A stretch of 64,000 bases of DNA from JALHNI01 sp044226365 (lineage in GTDB: Bacteria; Acidobacteriota; Terriglobia; Bryobacterales; Bryobacteraceae), in assembly GCA_044226365.1 (NCBI GenBank), contig JBGAHE010000003.1:79447-143446 (forward strand), read 5' to 3'. This document shows positions 1 through 8,962 of the stretch, in pieces; the stretch's first letter is position 1, and each line of letters opens with the position of its first letter. A program made the translations under genes and the position numbers. Under the pieces are notes generated by a model. The model ran no database searches and was not told the origin of the DNA. It worked only from the letters and a program-made list of their open reading frames with translations.

Positions 1-1385
1 ACGATGAGCGCCTGGCTATCGGCGCTCCAACTGGAGCGGCCCACCTCTTGTGCGCCTCCCCGGTCGAACTCCTCGCCGGTTTTCAGGTTCCGAATGATTA
101 GCCGGTCCCCGCGATCGACCCGGCGATAGAACGATAGCCAGCGTCCATCAGGAGACGCCGACGGAAAACCTTCCTCCGTGGTACGACGAGTCAGCGGCTC
201 GGGAGTACCCCCCGCTGCCGGAATCCGGTAGATGCTGGAAAGCCTTCCCTGGCCGGAGGAATAATAAACCCACTGCCCGTCAGCGCTGAACTCAACTTCC
301 TGTTGCGATTCCGGTGACGTAACCAGCGGGCGAGTCTGAAGCATCGGCAGAGGACCTGTGGAAGGACTCTGGGACAAGCGGGCCATCATCGCCATCACCA
401 CGATCAGTGCGGCGATGGCCGCCAACAGCGGCATTCGACCGACTCCCGGCGCGTTGTAAAAGCTGGCCGCGCTGAGGTTCGTAATTGGGGGTCGTAGGGC
501 TCGCCGTACGGTTCGCTTCAGATCACGAGGCATGGCGGCCGGAACCTGGGCGTCCAGGGGCTGGCCCGGCACCCACGGCGAACTGCCGAACAGCTCGCAC
601 GCGATCAGCGCCAAGGCGAACAGGTCAGTCGAAATGCCGTCCGTCGTCTTGGGATGGGCATAGGCGGGCGAATGGACGGGCAACGGCTGCGCGGTCGCCA
701 ATTGCGCGCTGCCAAAATCGATCACCGTGACTCGTTCGTCCGTCGTCCCCGGATTCGAAACGATGACATTGCTCGGCTTGAGATCCCGATGGTAGATGTC
801 CTCCTGATGACCGGCATTCACCGCTCGCGCGATCCCCTCCAGGAGCGCTGAGGCTCGGACTCGCTCCAGCGGCCCTTGGGCCAGAACTTCGCGCAGGGTG
901 AAGCCAGGCACGTAGGCCAACACCAGGAACAGGCGTCCGTTCAGTTCACCGGCGTCCGAGATGCCCACGATGTTCGGATGCTGAAGCCGGCTGAGCGCCG
1001 CCAGTTCCGAGGCAAATGACGAAGGTCCCAAATGCGCGCTGGCCGCCCGGTCCAGGCACTTGATCACGACGCGGCGCCCGGGCAACTGATGGTCGTGCGC
1101 GAGATAAACGGTAGCGAAACCGCTCGAGGCGAGCTTTGAATCGATCTGGTAACGCCCGCGCAGTATGGTTCCCGGCGCGAACTCGTCCGACGGATTCACC
1201 AAGCCCAGCAGTTCAGGCAGGGGGCGATCGATGGAGGCGGCAATCGGAGTGAACGCCAGTAACGATTCCACCTCGGCGCGTAAGACTAAATCCGTCCCGC
1301 ATTCAGCGCTGAGAAAAGCTTCCCGTTCCGCAGCGGTCAGTTGCGCAGCCGGAAGAAGAAGTTGGCGAACACGATCGCGGTCCAT
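1..1385 (-). CDS. Serine/threonine protein kinase with C-terminal WD40-like repeats (partial, runs off left edge)
   Basis: Reading the minus strand from ATG at 1385 gives 461 open codons to the window edge. Residues 1-60 match the N-terminal extension common in acidobacterial kinases. The kinase domain covers about residues 79-295, with the likely ATP lysine K109 (VVIKC), the catalytic loop HRDLKPSNV (D201) and DFG at 223-225. One membrane helix lies at about 319-336, followed by PD40/TolB-like propeller repeats (SADGQWVYYSS, ASPDGRWLSFY). The enzyme is therefore probably membrane-anchored, with an outside sensor and a cytosolic kinase. Two motifs are odd: the glycine loop reads ASSGFATV, and the usual APE triplet is replaced by HPK in SPAYAHPK. 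An AGGA lies just before the ATG, and the pdxA-like gene ends 29 nt upstream, so it probably closes that operon. Confidence 0.9.
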   Translation of the reverse strand, partial: MDRDRVRQLLLPAAQLTAAEREAFLSAECGTDLVLRAEVESLLAFTPIAASIDRPLPELLGLVNPSDEFAPGTILRGRYQIDSKLASSGFATVYLAHDHQLPGRRVVIKCLDRAASAHLGPSSFASELAALSRLQHPNIVGISDAGELNGRLFLVLAYVPGFTLREVLAQGPLERVRASALLEGIARAVNAGHQEDIYHRDLKPSNVIVSNPGTTDERVTVIDFGSAQLATAQPLPVHSPAYAHPKTTDGISTDLFALALIACELFGSSPWVPGQPLDAQVPAAMPRDLKRTVRRALRPPITNLSAASFYNAPGVGRMPLLAAIAALIVVMAMMARLSQSPSTGPLPMLQTRPLVTSPESQQEVEFSADGQWVYYSSGQGRLSSIYRIPAAGGTPEPLTRRTTEEGFPSASPDGRWLSFYRRVDRGDRLIIRNLKTGEEFDRGGAQEVGRSSWSADSQALI

Positions 1386-1414
1386 CGGAGTCCTACTGGA
1401 AAAAGCGCAAAAGC

Positions 1415-2389
1415 TCAGCCAGTTGCCAAGCGGACGGCGAATTCCAGAGCCTTGATAAAGCTCCCGGACTGAGCCACGCCCTGCCCGGCGATGTCAAAAG
1501 CTGTGCCATGGTCCACGGACGTTCGGATGATCGGCAGGCCGAGTGCTACGTTCACGCCGCCTTCAAAATCCAAAAGCTTTAGCGGAATGTGACCCTGATC
1601 GTGATACATGCACACCACAGCGTCAAAGCGCTTGCGCCGAACGGCCAGATAAAACAGCGTGTCCGGTGGAAAGGGACCATCCACCGGCATGCCCTGCTCG
1701 CGCGCCCATTCCACGGCCGGGCGAATCTCGTCGATCTCCTCCCGTCCAAACAAACCATTCTCACCGGCATGCGGATTGAGCCCGGCGACCCCGATGCGCG
1801 CTTCGGGAATGAGACGGGTAACGGCATCGCTAGTCAGCTTCAGAATCGTCCGAATCCTCGGCTGTTTAGTGCGCTCGATGGCTTCCGCCAACGAACAGTG
1901 CGTGCTCACATGCGTGACGATGAGTTGCTCCGAAGCGAGCATGATGGTGACGTCCTGCACGCCGCAGACTTCGCCGATGAGCTCGGTGTGCCCCACAAAA
2001 TGCCGATCGGTCATTTGCGTGGCCTCCTTGTTCATGGGCAGTGTCACCATCGCGGCGATTTCGCCACGCAGTGCCGCCTTCGCCGCATCGATCACATACT
2101 CGCGCGCGGCCCGGCCAGAGTCCGCACTGGTTTGGCCCGGCGTGATCTGGGACTCGCGCAACAACCCCGCATCGAGCAGGTTCAGGGGGCCAGGCTCGTG
2201 ATCAGCCACGCTGGCAATCCGGCGAATGGGCACGCCATAACCCAGACGCCGGTTGTAGTAGCTGAGGGCGCCCTCGTCGCCGTAGACGACCACGGGCCGC
2301 TTGATGAGTCCATCGCGAAAGGCCGCCAGCAGGATCTCCGGCCCGACCCCGCTCGAATCTCCTTGTGTGATTCCGAAAATTTGTCTCAT
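1415..2389 (-). CDS. pdxA2: PdxA2-type 4-phospho-D-threonate/erythronate dehydrogenase
   Basis: A 324-aa protein of the PdxA family: NAD-dependent, metal-dependent oxidative decarboxylases of 4-phosphohydroxy acids. Visible family motifs are the N-terminal GITQGDSSGVGPEI, GHTELIGEVCG, STHCSLAEA, MYHDQGHIPLKLLDF and HGTAFDIAG, which carry the metal-binding histidines. Its start overlaps the stop of the upstream DUF1537-type kinase by 4 nt (ATGA). That pairing is typical of the threonate/erythronate catabolic cassette rather than of pyridoxal phosphate synthesis, so PdxA2 (4-phospho-threonate 3-dehydrogenase, yielding dihydroxyacetone phosphate) is more likely than true PdxA. The exact substrate isomer cannot be read from the sequence. 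Confidence 0.88.
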   Translation of the reverse strand: MRQIFGITQGDSSGVGPEILLAAFRDGLIKRPVVVYGDEGALSYYNRRLGYGVPIRRIASVADHEPGPLNLLDAGLLRESQITPGQTSADSGRAAREYVIDAAKAALRGEIAAMVTLPMNKEATQMTDRHFVGHTELIGEVCGVQDVTIMLASEQLIVTHVSTHCSLAEAIERTKQPRIRTILKLTSDAVTRLIPEARIGVAGLNPHAGENGLFGREEIDEIRPAVEWAREQGMPVDGPFPPDTLFYLAVRRKRFDAVVCMYHDQGHIPLKLLDFEGGVNVALGLPIIRTSVDHGTAFDIAGQGVAQSGSFIKALEFAVRLATG

Positions 2390-3378
2390 GTTAGTTTCTG
2401 TCGAAGATCGCAGAGCAGCGACGGCGGCCCAAAACCTCCCGCCTTGGTGACCCAGTGCAGCTCCTGAGTTGAGGATACAGGCACGCCGGGCAGCACTTCC
2501 CCGAGTGCGGTCATCGCGGGTCCCCCGAGCGCCTGCTGAATTCCGTAGGCCGTGTCGCCGCCAAAGACGATCAGGCCGTCAACACCATCGAGCCGTTCGC
2601 GAACCGCTAAGCCCAGAGCTTGTGCTCGGGCGGGCCCGGCGAGCGGCGAAATGTACTCAATCAACTCCCAGCCGTCGCCCAGGCAACCCTGCGACTGCGC
2701 GAATGCCACCTGCGTCGCCGATGCCGGATGCCGGCTCCCGTTCACCACGAGACACCGGCGCAGACGCGGCCAATGGCTCGGCGTGATCGCTCCGGCCAAC
2801 TCGCCGAGTTCACGCGCCAGTCCGGCGGGACCTGCGGCGATCACCCGCTGAGGCGAAGTCAGGATCCGCAAAGCGACCGTCCGCAGGTCCGCTACTGTCT
2901 CGCCGTCGACGATCTCCACCGGCAGCGTGCCCAGCAGATCCGCCACTCGGCTGGAGCGAACAGGATTCAACGCGTCCTGTCCGAACGCCGTCAGGTGCAC
3001 CGGAACGCCTTCCACCAACAGATGGCCGGCCCTCACTGTGCGCCCTAACTGCGGATAGGCGGGAGCGTAAATCACCTGACGATCCGGCCAGACCTCGCAC
3101 AAAGCTCGCAGTTCTGCGGCGATGTTGCCACGCAGGGTTGAGTCTGTCTTTTTGAAGATGAGGGAGGGAGTTCGTCCCCGCAAGGCCAGCGCGCCCGCAG
3201 CCACGCGCGCTGCCGCGGCCGCCGGGGAAAGATGACGGGACTCCGTGTCCAGAACCATCGCCCGCCCGAGTGCGGGCGCACGCTCAGCCTCCGTCACGAC
3301 GGTCGCCCGAAAAGCGGCCCCGACTTCCAGCGCTCCGGTCAGATCGTCGGCAAAGGCCAGCGTCCAACCATCAGTCAT
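2386..3378 (-). CDS. Four-carbon acid sugar kinase (DUF1537 family, DtnK/OtnK-like)
   Basis: A 330-aa protein of the DUF1537/four-carbon acid sugar kinase family, which phosphorylates D-threonate or erythronate at C4 with ATP. The N-terminal substrate domain shows FADDLTGALEVG, LDTESRHLSP and KKTDSTLRGNIAAE. The C-terminal nucleotide domain shows VVNGSRHPASATQV and VFGGDTAYGI. The product would be the substrate of the PdxA2-type dehydrogenase whose start codon overlaps this stop, so the two probably act in sequence. The preceding aldo/keto reductase ends only 3 nt upstream. At about 330 aa it is shorter than many family members (around 420 aa), but both halves are recognisable. The acid-sugar isomer is not determinable. 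Confidence 0.85.
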   Translation of the reverse strand: MTDGWTLAFADDLTGALEVGAAFRATVVTEAERAPALGRAMVLDTESRHLSPAAAAARVAAGALALRGRTPSLIFKKTDSTLRGNIAAELRALCEVWPDRQVIYAPAYPQLGRTVRAGHLLVEGVPVHLTAFGQDALNPVRSSRVADLLGTLPVEIVDGETVADLRTVALRILTSPQRVIAAGPAGLARELGELAGAITPSHWPRLRRCLVVNGSRHPASATQVAFAQSQGCLGDGWELIEYISPLAGPARAQALGLAVRERLDGVDGLIVFGGDTAYGIQQALGGPAMTALGEVLPGVPVSSTQELHWVTKAGGFGPPSLLCDLRQKLT

Positions 3379-3381
3379 GCG

Positions 3382-4257
3382 CTATGCCAGCGCCAGATTC
3401 AGATTCTCGATGGCTTCGTCGACTTCGGCCCTGCTCTTATAGCCGACGGTGACACAATCGACACCGGCATTCCGGAAGGCGAACTTCATCGCCGCCTGCC
3501 GATCTTCGCGCGTGGTGAAGGCACCTTCGCCAATCAGCTTCATGCTGATGACACCCATGCCCTCCTGGCGCACTTGCTTGGTGTGCTGCACGACTTCGGG
3601 CACGTCGCCCAAGCCACTCGTATTGTACTGTTCGGCATCCATACGGGTGCCCTTATGATTCATGCGAATCATCGCCACTTCCAGCCACTTGTTGCCGGGA
3701 AACTGACGTAAGGCGGGCAGTCCGTGCACGGAAGCCCCATGCCCAACTAGTGCCTGTTTATGCTTCGCTTCGAGCACGCCATCCTGCCAGCGAGCGGTGT
3801 CGGCCACCCAGGTAGCGGTGTGCTGATTATGCAGCAGCAGGACGTCGAAGTAGTCCGTATTGGCCAGCTTGCGGAGTTCGTCGATCTTGGCTTGCGGGTC
3901 GACACCCTCGCGAGTCGACACCTTCGACATCAGGCGATAGGTATCGCGCGGTACCCCCTTCAACGCCACGCCCAGCATCTTGTGCATCTCGCCATAACTC
4001 TCGGCGGTTTCGAAGAATCGAATGCCCCGGTCGTAGGCATGGCGCACCAGGCGAGTGAACTGGTCCTGCCCGAGTTCGCGTTGCACACGACCGCTCATGG
4101 TGCCGGTGCCAAAGGCCAACCGGGTAACCTTCACGCCGGAGCGACCAAGCGTCACCCAATCCGTCGCTTTGCCGGGAGCGGCCAGTAACGGGGTTCCGGC
4201 CATCGCCCCCACGGCGAGTCCGGTCTGGAGAAATCTGCGACGAGAGCAAGGGGTCAT
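3382..4257 (-). CDS. Tat-exported aldo/keto reductase
   Basis: The chosen start at 4257 gives 291 aa beginning MTPCSRRRFLQTGLAVGAMA, a twin-arginine signal, and has GGAG nearby. A much longer reading upstream exists but overlaps cas6 and lacks family similarity. The mature part is an aldo/keto reductase TIM barrel: LGRSGVKVTRLAFGTGTM, FFETAESYG, LMSKVST and LLLHNQH. The catalytic tetrad is mostly present (Tyr in SYG, Lys in SKV, His in LLLH), but the usual Asp of DTAxxYG is Glu here. Tat export suggests a folded, cofactor-bound periplasmic oxidoreductase. It sits 23 nt after cas6 and 3 nt before the acid-sugar kinase. The substrate is unknown. Confidence 0.85.
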   Translation of the reverse strand: MTPCSRRRFLQTGLAVGAMAGTPLLAAPGKATDWVTLGRSGVKVTRLAFGTGTMSGRVQRELGQDQFTRLVRHAYDRGIRFFETAESYGEMHKMLGVALKGVPRDTYRLMSKVSTREGVDPQAKIDELRKLANTDYFDVLLLHNQHTATWVADTARWQDGVLEAKHKQALVGHGASVHGLPALRQFPGNKWLEVAMIRMNHKGTRMDAEQYNTSGLGDVPEVVQHTKQVRQEGMGVISMKLIGEGAFTTREDRQAAMKFAFRNAGVDCVTVGYKSRAEVDEAIENLNLALA

Positions 4258-4280
4258 GAATCGATCTCCAATCTTGGGTT

Positions 4281-5198
4281 TCAGGCTATCACGGGCGTCT
4301 CGGCTGTGCCAGCGGTGGCGACCTCCACCCACCCTTTGCCCCAGACGGTTTGACGCCCCACACCCGTCCAGCGTGCGGCCTCGAGCCAGGGCAGCAGCAG
4401 CGTGAAGTCGCCGGCATAGTCGAGATGCCCAATCCACCCGCCGAGTGAATGTGTCTGACCGGTGCGCGTGCTGCGCCGGTCGGCCGCAACCGGGGCGAGT
4501 TCCGCGCTGGCGAGCCTCACCCGGGCCGCAGCATCCAGGACCGGATCGACGTCTAACGTCAGCCGACACCCCTGGTAAAGCACGGCAAGATTGCCGATCC
4601 GATCCATGAGCCGCCTGATGAGCACCTCAAGTTCCGGCCGCCCGGAGACGGTTCCCTTCAGTTCTGTGGGCGAGAGAAACCGCAGGCGTAGCGTGCCGAT
4701 TGCCGGACGCGGCTTGAAATCGATGGCCCAGCCTGCCGCGTCAGACTCCCGCCCCTGGCAGTCAAGAGGGGCCACCCGCAACAACTGCGCTCGAGGACGA
4801 CCCCGTCCCAGCCCTTGCTGAGCCAACTGCTGGAAGGCTGCCTCGAAGTAAGAAAGCAGATCAGCCCGGCCGGAGAACAGATGCAAGTCAAAGTGGAATT
4901 CGTCGCCCGGCGCGAAATGACGTCCCTCGAGCGACGCCGGTCGAAAAACGAAGCCGCGCGGCGCGTCCGCCAAGCCACTGGGTCCGCCGGCCCAATGCGG
5001 CTCAAACACTTGCGCGTAAATGCAGCTCTCCGCATGAGGACCGTCCTGCTGCCCAGGGCACTGAGGCGGGCACGCCAAATCACGAAAGATTGTGCCAAAA
5101 GCGCCACGCAGGTGATTGCCGGCCTGGTGCGCCGGGAAATAGGCCGGATCGAGTGTCCGCAGATGGAAGCGATACGGCCAAACCTGAAACTGGCTCAT
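4281..5198 (-). CDS. cas6: CRISPR-associated endoribonuclease Cas6-like RAMP protein (orphan)
   Basis: A 305-aa protein resembling the Cas6 family (PF10040), which cuts pre-crRNA within repeats, mainly for type I and III systems. The N-terminal half has the NHLRGAFGTIFRDLAC block followed by a cysteine cluster (CPPQCPG...SCIYAQVFE), then RGFVFRPAS and a GDEFHFDLHLF strand. The C-terminus has the glycine-rich GVGRQTVWGKGW block typical of RAMP folds. There is no repeat-spacer array and no other cas gene in the window. It starts 1 nt after the LamG gene stop and is followed 23 nt later by an aldo/keto reductase, so it appears embedded in a metabolic transcript. Either it works on a distant array or it has another RNA target; the sequence cannot tell. 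Confidence 0.8.
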   Translation of the reverse strand: MSQFQVWPYRFHLRTLDPAYFPAHQAGNHLRGAFGTIFRDLACPPQCPGQQDGPHAESCIYAQVFEPHWAGGPSGLADAPRGFVFRPASLEGRHFAPGDEFHFDLHLFSGRADLLSYFEAAFQQLAQQGLGRGRPRAQLLRVAPLDCQGRESDAAGWAIDFKPRPAIGTLRLRFLSPTELKGTVSGRPELEVLIRRLMDRIGNLAVLYQGCRLTLDVDPVLDAAARVRLASAELAPVAADRRSTRTGQTHSLGGWIGHLDYAGDFTLLLPWLEAARWTGVGRQTVWGKGWVEVATAGTAETPVIA

Positions 5199-5199
5199 T

Positions 5200-5838
5200 T
5201 CACTTAGCGTTCAACGGCAGGAACTCGCTGGGAGCCAACGCACGGCGGGACATCCTCGCCAGGCGGATGGCGCCTTTGAAATAGTCAACCCGATTGATGC
5301 GCACGCCCACAGACGTCCGCCCCGGACCCTGCGGCGTCAACTCCACCGAGGCGCTGCCCTGCAGCACGCCGTTCACGTAATTGCGGAACTCATGCCCGTC
5401 GTAGACTGCCGCCACGTGATACCACGCACCCGCCGGATGCTTCTTGTCCCGATCCATCAAAGCCTTCGAGCCGGACTTCGACTGCGCGAAGCTATCCAGG
5501 TACCACTGGCCATTGGTGACCCGCGTCTCGAACAGCAAACGGTTCACGCTGCCGTTCTCCTGAAGATGAAAAAATCGCTGCTCCGGGCGGCCATCGGCAT
5601 CGGGCCGAAAGATGACTTCCCAGGTAAATTGCTCCGCCCCCGCGAGCGGATGAACCTCGAGGAAGAGAGCGTCCTTGTCGCCGCTAAACTGGATCGCTTT
5701 GCCCTGCGGCGTCTCGACCACCCGCGGCTGCCCTTCCACGGTCACGGGATGGCCACCGAGACGGTCCAGGCGGTCAAAGCGCCAAACTTCCTGAGCCGCG
5801 GCGATCGGGATGGCAAGCAAGAGCAGGAGACGGAACAT
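5200..5838 (-). CDS. Secreted LamG/concanavalin A-like domain protein
   Basis: The start at 5838 gives 212 aa beginning MFRLLLLLAIPIAAAQEVWR, a clear signal peptide. A longer reading from 5925 overlaps the divergent gene and puts charged sequence before the signal. The mature protein is a single LamG/ConA-like jelly roll: FTWEVIFRPDADG, NGQWYLDSFAQS, WYHVAAVYDGHEFRNYVNG and VGVRINRVDYFKGAIRLARM. Such domains bind carbohydrate or form adhesive modules. It heads the minus-strand operon containing cas6 and faces the DUF1549 gene across 46 bp; that neighbour carries a LamG domain of the same type. A TATCCT box sits 6 nt before the ATG. Confidence 0.8.
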   Translation of the reverse strand: MFRLLLLLAIPIAAAQEVWRFDRLDRLGGHPVTVEGQPRVVETPQGKAIQFSGDKDALFLEVHPLAGAEQFTWEVIFRPDADGRPEQRFFHLQENGSVNRLLFETRVTNGQWYLDSFAQSKSGSKALMDRDKKHPAGAWYHVAAVYDGHEFRNYVNGVLQGSASVELTPQGPGRTSVGVRINRVDYFKGAIRLARMSRRALAPSEFLPLNAK

Positions 5839-5844
5839 GCAGAT

Positions 5845-5850
5845 AGGATA
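5845..5850 (-). promoter_or_regulatory. TATCCT -10 box, leaderless start of the LamG-cas6 operon
   Basis: On the minus strand TATCCT is followed by six bases (ATCTGC) and then the ATG at 5838. No Shine-Dalgarno sequence precedes the ATG. A -10 box at this distance would put the transcript start at or next to the ATG. It is one of eight similar TANNNT starts in this window. Confidence 0.5.
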
Positions 5851-5884
5851 TGCCGGGAAGTGGCGGCGATAGAATAGAAGCGCA

Positions 5885-8800
5885 ATGCGTTGTACATGGT
5901 TTTTCGCCGGCGCGCTGCTGGCCACGGTGCCGGCTTGGTCCCAAAAGCCGGTGGATTTTCAGCGGGACGTCCGCCCGATCCTCTCAGAAGCCTGTTTTCA
6001 GTGTCACGGGCCGGACCCGTCCTCCCGCATGGCGGGGCTCCGCCTGGACACCCGCGCCGATGCTTTGGCGCGAGCCGTCGTGCCCGGCAAACCGCACGAA
6101 AGCAAGCTGTATCAACGCATCACGCATGAGAAGAACGCCCTGCGGATGCCGCCCCCCGCGTCCCACAAAGTCCTGAACGACGCGCAGAAGGCCACACTAA
6201 AAGCCTGGATCGAACAAGGCGCGCCCTGGAAAGAGCATTGGGCGTTCACCGCTCCGGTGAAGACACCGGTGCCGGCGGGCAGGAATCCGATCGACTATTT
6301 CATTCAGACCCGCCTGGCCACTGAGGGCCTGACGCCGGCGGCCGAAGCCGATCGCCGGACGCTGGCGCGGCGCGTGGCGCTGGACCTGACAGGTCTTCCG
6401 CCTGAACCGCGCGATGTCGAAGCCTTCGTGGCCGATAAGTCGCCCAAGGCCTACGAGCGTCTGGTGGACCGCTACCTCGCCTCGCCGCACTACGGCGAGC
6501 ATCGCGCGCGCTACTGGTTGGACGCCGCCCGCTATGCCGATACCCACGGCATTCACGTCGACAACTATCGGGAGATGTGGCCCTATCGCGACTGGGTGAT
6601 TCGCGCCTTCAACTCCAACATGGGCTTCGACCGGTTCACTCGCGAGCAGATTGCCGGCGACCTTTTGCCCAACCGGACACTCGATCAGCAGGTCGCCTCC
6701 GGGTTCCATCGCTGCGGCGCTTCCACCAACGAGGCCGGCATCATCGTGGACGAAGTGGAAGCCATCTACGCCAAGGACCGCGTCGACACCACCTCCACGG
6801 TCTTTCTGGGCCTCACCCTCGGCTGCGCCACCTGCCACGACCATAAGTTCGACCCGCTCACGCAGCGCGACTTCTACTCGATGGCCGCGTTCTTCCGCAA
6901 CACGACGCAGAACACGATGGACGACAACATCCCGGACACTCCGCCCATCGTCATCGTCCCGAGCGAAGCCGATCGAGCTCGTTGGTCTGCGGTCTCGACC
7001 GAAGTAAAAGCCGCCCAGGCCCGCAAAGCCGCGTTGAAGCGCACGGAATCGCCCGAGTTCGCCAACTGGCTGACGAAGAGCCGCACCGCGATCACGTCTC
7101 CCGTCGAGCCTCAGGCCGAAGTGCTTTCGCTTTGGAAGACTGTAAAGCCTTCGGGTGGACGTTTGGGCGGCGCCCAGAACCCCGCGCGGCCGGCCGTTTA
7201 CTTCGACAAAGGTCAGTTCGCCTCGCTCCCCAGCCAGAGCTTTTCTTCCGACAAGCCGTTCACGATTGCCGTGGGACTTTTCTTCCCCAGCGGTGAAGAC
7301 AGTTTCGTCATTGCCAGCCAGAACGACCCGGACCGCAAAGGCATGGGTTGGAGCCTGGAAGTCACCGGACGCGTCGCTACCTTCCGCGTGGTGGGCGACG
7401 ACGGCAAGGCCATTACCATCCGCCCCGGCCACATGGAGCAGATGAAGGCGGGCACCTGGAATCATCTCACCGTCGCCTACGACGGCTCGCGCGAGCAAGC
7501 GGGTTTGTCCCTCTACCTGAATGGCCGCGTGGTGCCCGTCCAGGGTGGCGGCGATCAAAACACCAAACTCACCGGCAGCATAACCAACCAGAAGCCGCTT
7601 CTGTTGGGCAAGGACGCTACCCGCAATCTGGAGGGCGGTGCCGTGGCCGAGTTCCAGTTGTTCAACCGTGTCCTCACCGCCGAGGAAGCGTGGCTGGCCA
7701 GCCAGTGGCCGCTGCTCGACGAAGCGAAGAAAAAGGCGGCGAACCAACTCACCGCTGACGAGCGCGAAGCATTCTATCGCCATTACCTGGTCAACGCCGA
7801 TCCGCAGTATCGGGCCGTGAATCAGGAGTTGCTCGCGCTGGCCAAAGAGACGCGTGAGATCCGCCGTCGCGGCGCCGTCACGCTGGTGATGCAGGAGCGC
7901 CAGGACCGGATGCCGGTAGCCAACATTCTCTATCGCGGCATGTACGATCAGCCGCGCGACGAAGTGAAGCCGAACGTGCCCGGCATCCTGCCGCCCCTCG
8001 ATTCCAAGTACCCGCAGAACCGCGTGGGCTTGGCCGAATGGCTGGTTGCCTCGTCGAACCCGCTGACCGCGCGCGTGGCGGTGAATCGGTTCTGGCAGGA
8101 AGTCTTTGGCACTGGCATCGTCAAGACGGCGGAAGATTTCGGATCTCAGGGGACCGCGCCGTCGCATCAGGAACTGCTCGATTGGCTGGCGGTCGATTTC
8201 CGCGAGTCTGGTTGGGACGTCAAACGGCTGATGAAGCAGTTCGTGATGTCGTCCACTTATCGCCAGTCGGCCGTGGTCACCGAAGCGAAACTCAAGGCGG
8301 ATCCCGAGAATCGCCTGCTGTCACGCGGACCGCGCTTCCGCATGGATGGCGAAGTGGTACGCGACTATGCGCTCGCCACCAGCGGTCTGTTGGATCCCGC
8401 CATCGGCGGCGCCAGCGTCAAGCCCTATCAGCCCGACGGTATTTGGGAGGCGGTGGCGATGAACGGCAGCAACACCAAGTTCTACCATCGCGACCATGGC
8501 AACAAGCTCTATCGCCGCAGCCTGTACACCTTCTGGAAACGCAGCGCTCCGCCCGCGACGCTTGACCTGTTCAACGCCCCCACCCGTGAACAGTGCACCG
8601 TGCGCCGCGAGCGGACCAACACACCGCTGCAGGCCTTGGCGACGATGAACGATCCCCAGTTCGTCGAAGCCGCCCGTCAGTTGGCGGCCCACACGATCAA
8701 AGCCGGCAAAACATTGGACCAGCGGCTCGACTATCTCGGCGGGCGCGTGCTGGCACGCTCCTTCTCCCCGCAGGAACGGACCGTTCTCACCCGCGCCTAC

Positions 8801-8962
8801 GACGATCTGCGCAGCCACTACACCGCCCATCTGGACGACGCGAACAAACTCATCCGCGTGGGCGAGTCTCAACCCGACGCCGCTTTGGCCCCGGCCGAGT
8901 TTGCCGCCTGGACCATGCTGGCGAATAACGTCCTCAATCTGGACGAAGCGCTCAACAAGTAG
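5885..8962 (+). CDS. DUF1549/DUF1553 protein with planctomycete-type cytochrome and LamG domains
   Basis: A 1025-aa secreted protein with a signal peptide ending near residue 19 (WSQ). Domains in order: a PSCyt1-type cytochrome c segment with the haem motif CFQCH (C37, C40, H41); DUF1549 (about 135-340, including a second CATCHDHKFDP motif); a LamG_3 segment (about 430-600, NHLTVAYDGS); and DUF1553 (about 690-960, LAEWLVASSNPLTARVAVNR and NTPLQALATMNDP). This architecture is common in Planctomycetota and some Acidobacteriota and is linked by association to breakdown of complex carbohydrates; no activity is firmly assigned to it here. It ends exactly where the convergent phosphodiesterase gene ends (0 nt gap). 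Confidence 0.92.
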   Translation: MRCTWFFAGALLATVPAWSQKPVDFQRDVRPILSEACFQCHGPDPSSRMAGLRLDTRADALARAVVPGKPHESKLYQRITHEKNALRMPPPASHKVLNDAQKATLKAWIEQGAPWKEHWAFTAPVKTPVPAGRNPIDYFIQTRLATEGLTPAAEADRRTLARRVALDLTGLPPEPRDVEAFVADKSPKAYERLVDRYLASPHYGEHRARYWLDAARYADTHGIHVDNYREMWPYRDWVIRAFNSNMGFDRFTREQIAGDLLPNRTLDQQVASGFHRCGASTNEAGIIVDEVEAIYAKDRVDTTSTVFLGLTLGCATCHDHKFDPLTQRDFYSMAAFFRNTTQNTMDDNIPDTPPIVIVPSEADRARWSAVSTEVKAAQARKAALKRTESPEFANWLTKSRTAITSPVEPQAEVLSLWKTVKPSGGRLGGAQNPARPAVYFDKGQFASLPSQSFSSDKPFTIAVGLFFPSGEDSFVIASQNDPDRKGMGWSLEVTGRVATFRVVGDDGKAITIRPGHMEQMKAGTWNHLTVAYDGSREQAGLSLYLNGRVVPVQGGGDQNTKLTGSITNQKPLLLGKDATRNLEGGAVAEFQLFNRVLTAEEAWLASQWPLLDEAKKKAANQLTADEREAFYRHYLVNADPQYRAVNQELLALAKETREIRRRGAVTLVMQERQDRMPVANILYRGMYDQPRDEVKPNVPGILPPLDSKYPQNRVGLAEWLVASSNPLTARVAVNRFWQEVFGTGIVKTAEDFGSQGTAPSHQELLDWLAVDFRESGWDVKRLMKQFVMSSTYRQSAVVTEAKLKADPENRLLSRGPRFRMDGEVVRDYALATSGLLDPAIGGASVKPYQPDGIWEAVAMNGSNTKFYHRDHGNKLYRRSLYTFWKRSAPPATLDLFNAPTREQCTVRRERTNTPLQALATMNDPQFVEAARQLAAHTIKAGKTLDQRLDYLGGRVLARSFSPQERTVLTRAYDDLRSHYTAHLDDANKLIRVGESQPDAALAPAEFAAWTMLANNVLNLDEALNK

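Noticed and set aside
4258..4569. N-terminal extension of the aldo/keto reductase
   Set aside because: The Tat signal and ribosome binding site support 4257; the extension overlaps cas6 and lacks similarity.
6197..8167. 656-aa minus-strand frame inside the DUF1549 gene
   Set aside because: Antisense shadow of a high-GC gene; its His/Arg-rich text has no domain, while the sense frame has clear motifs.
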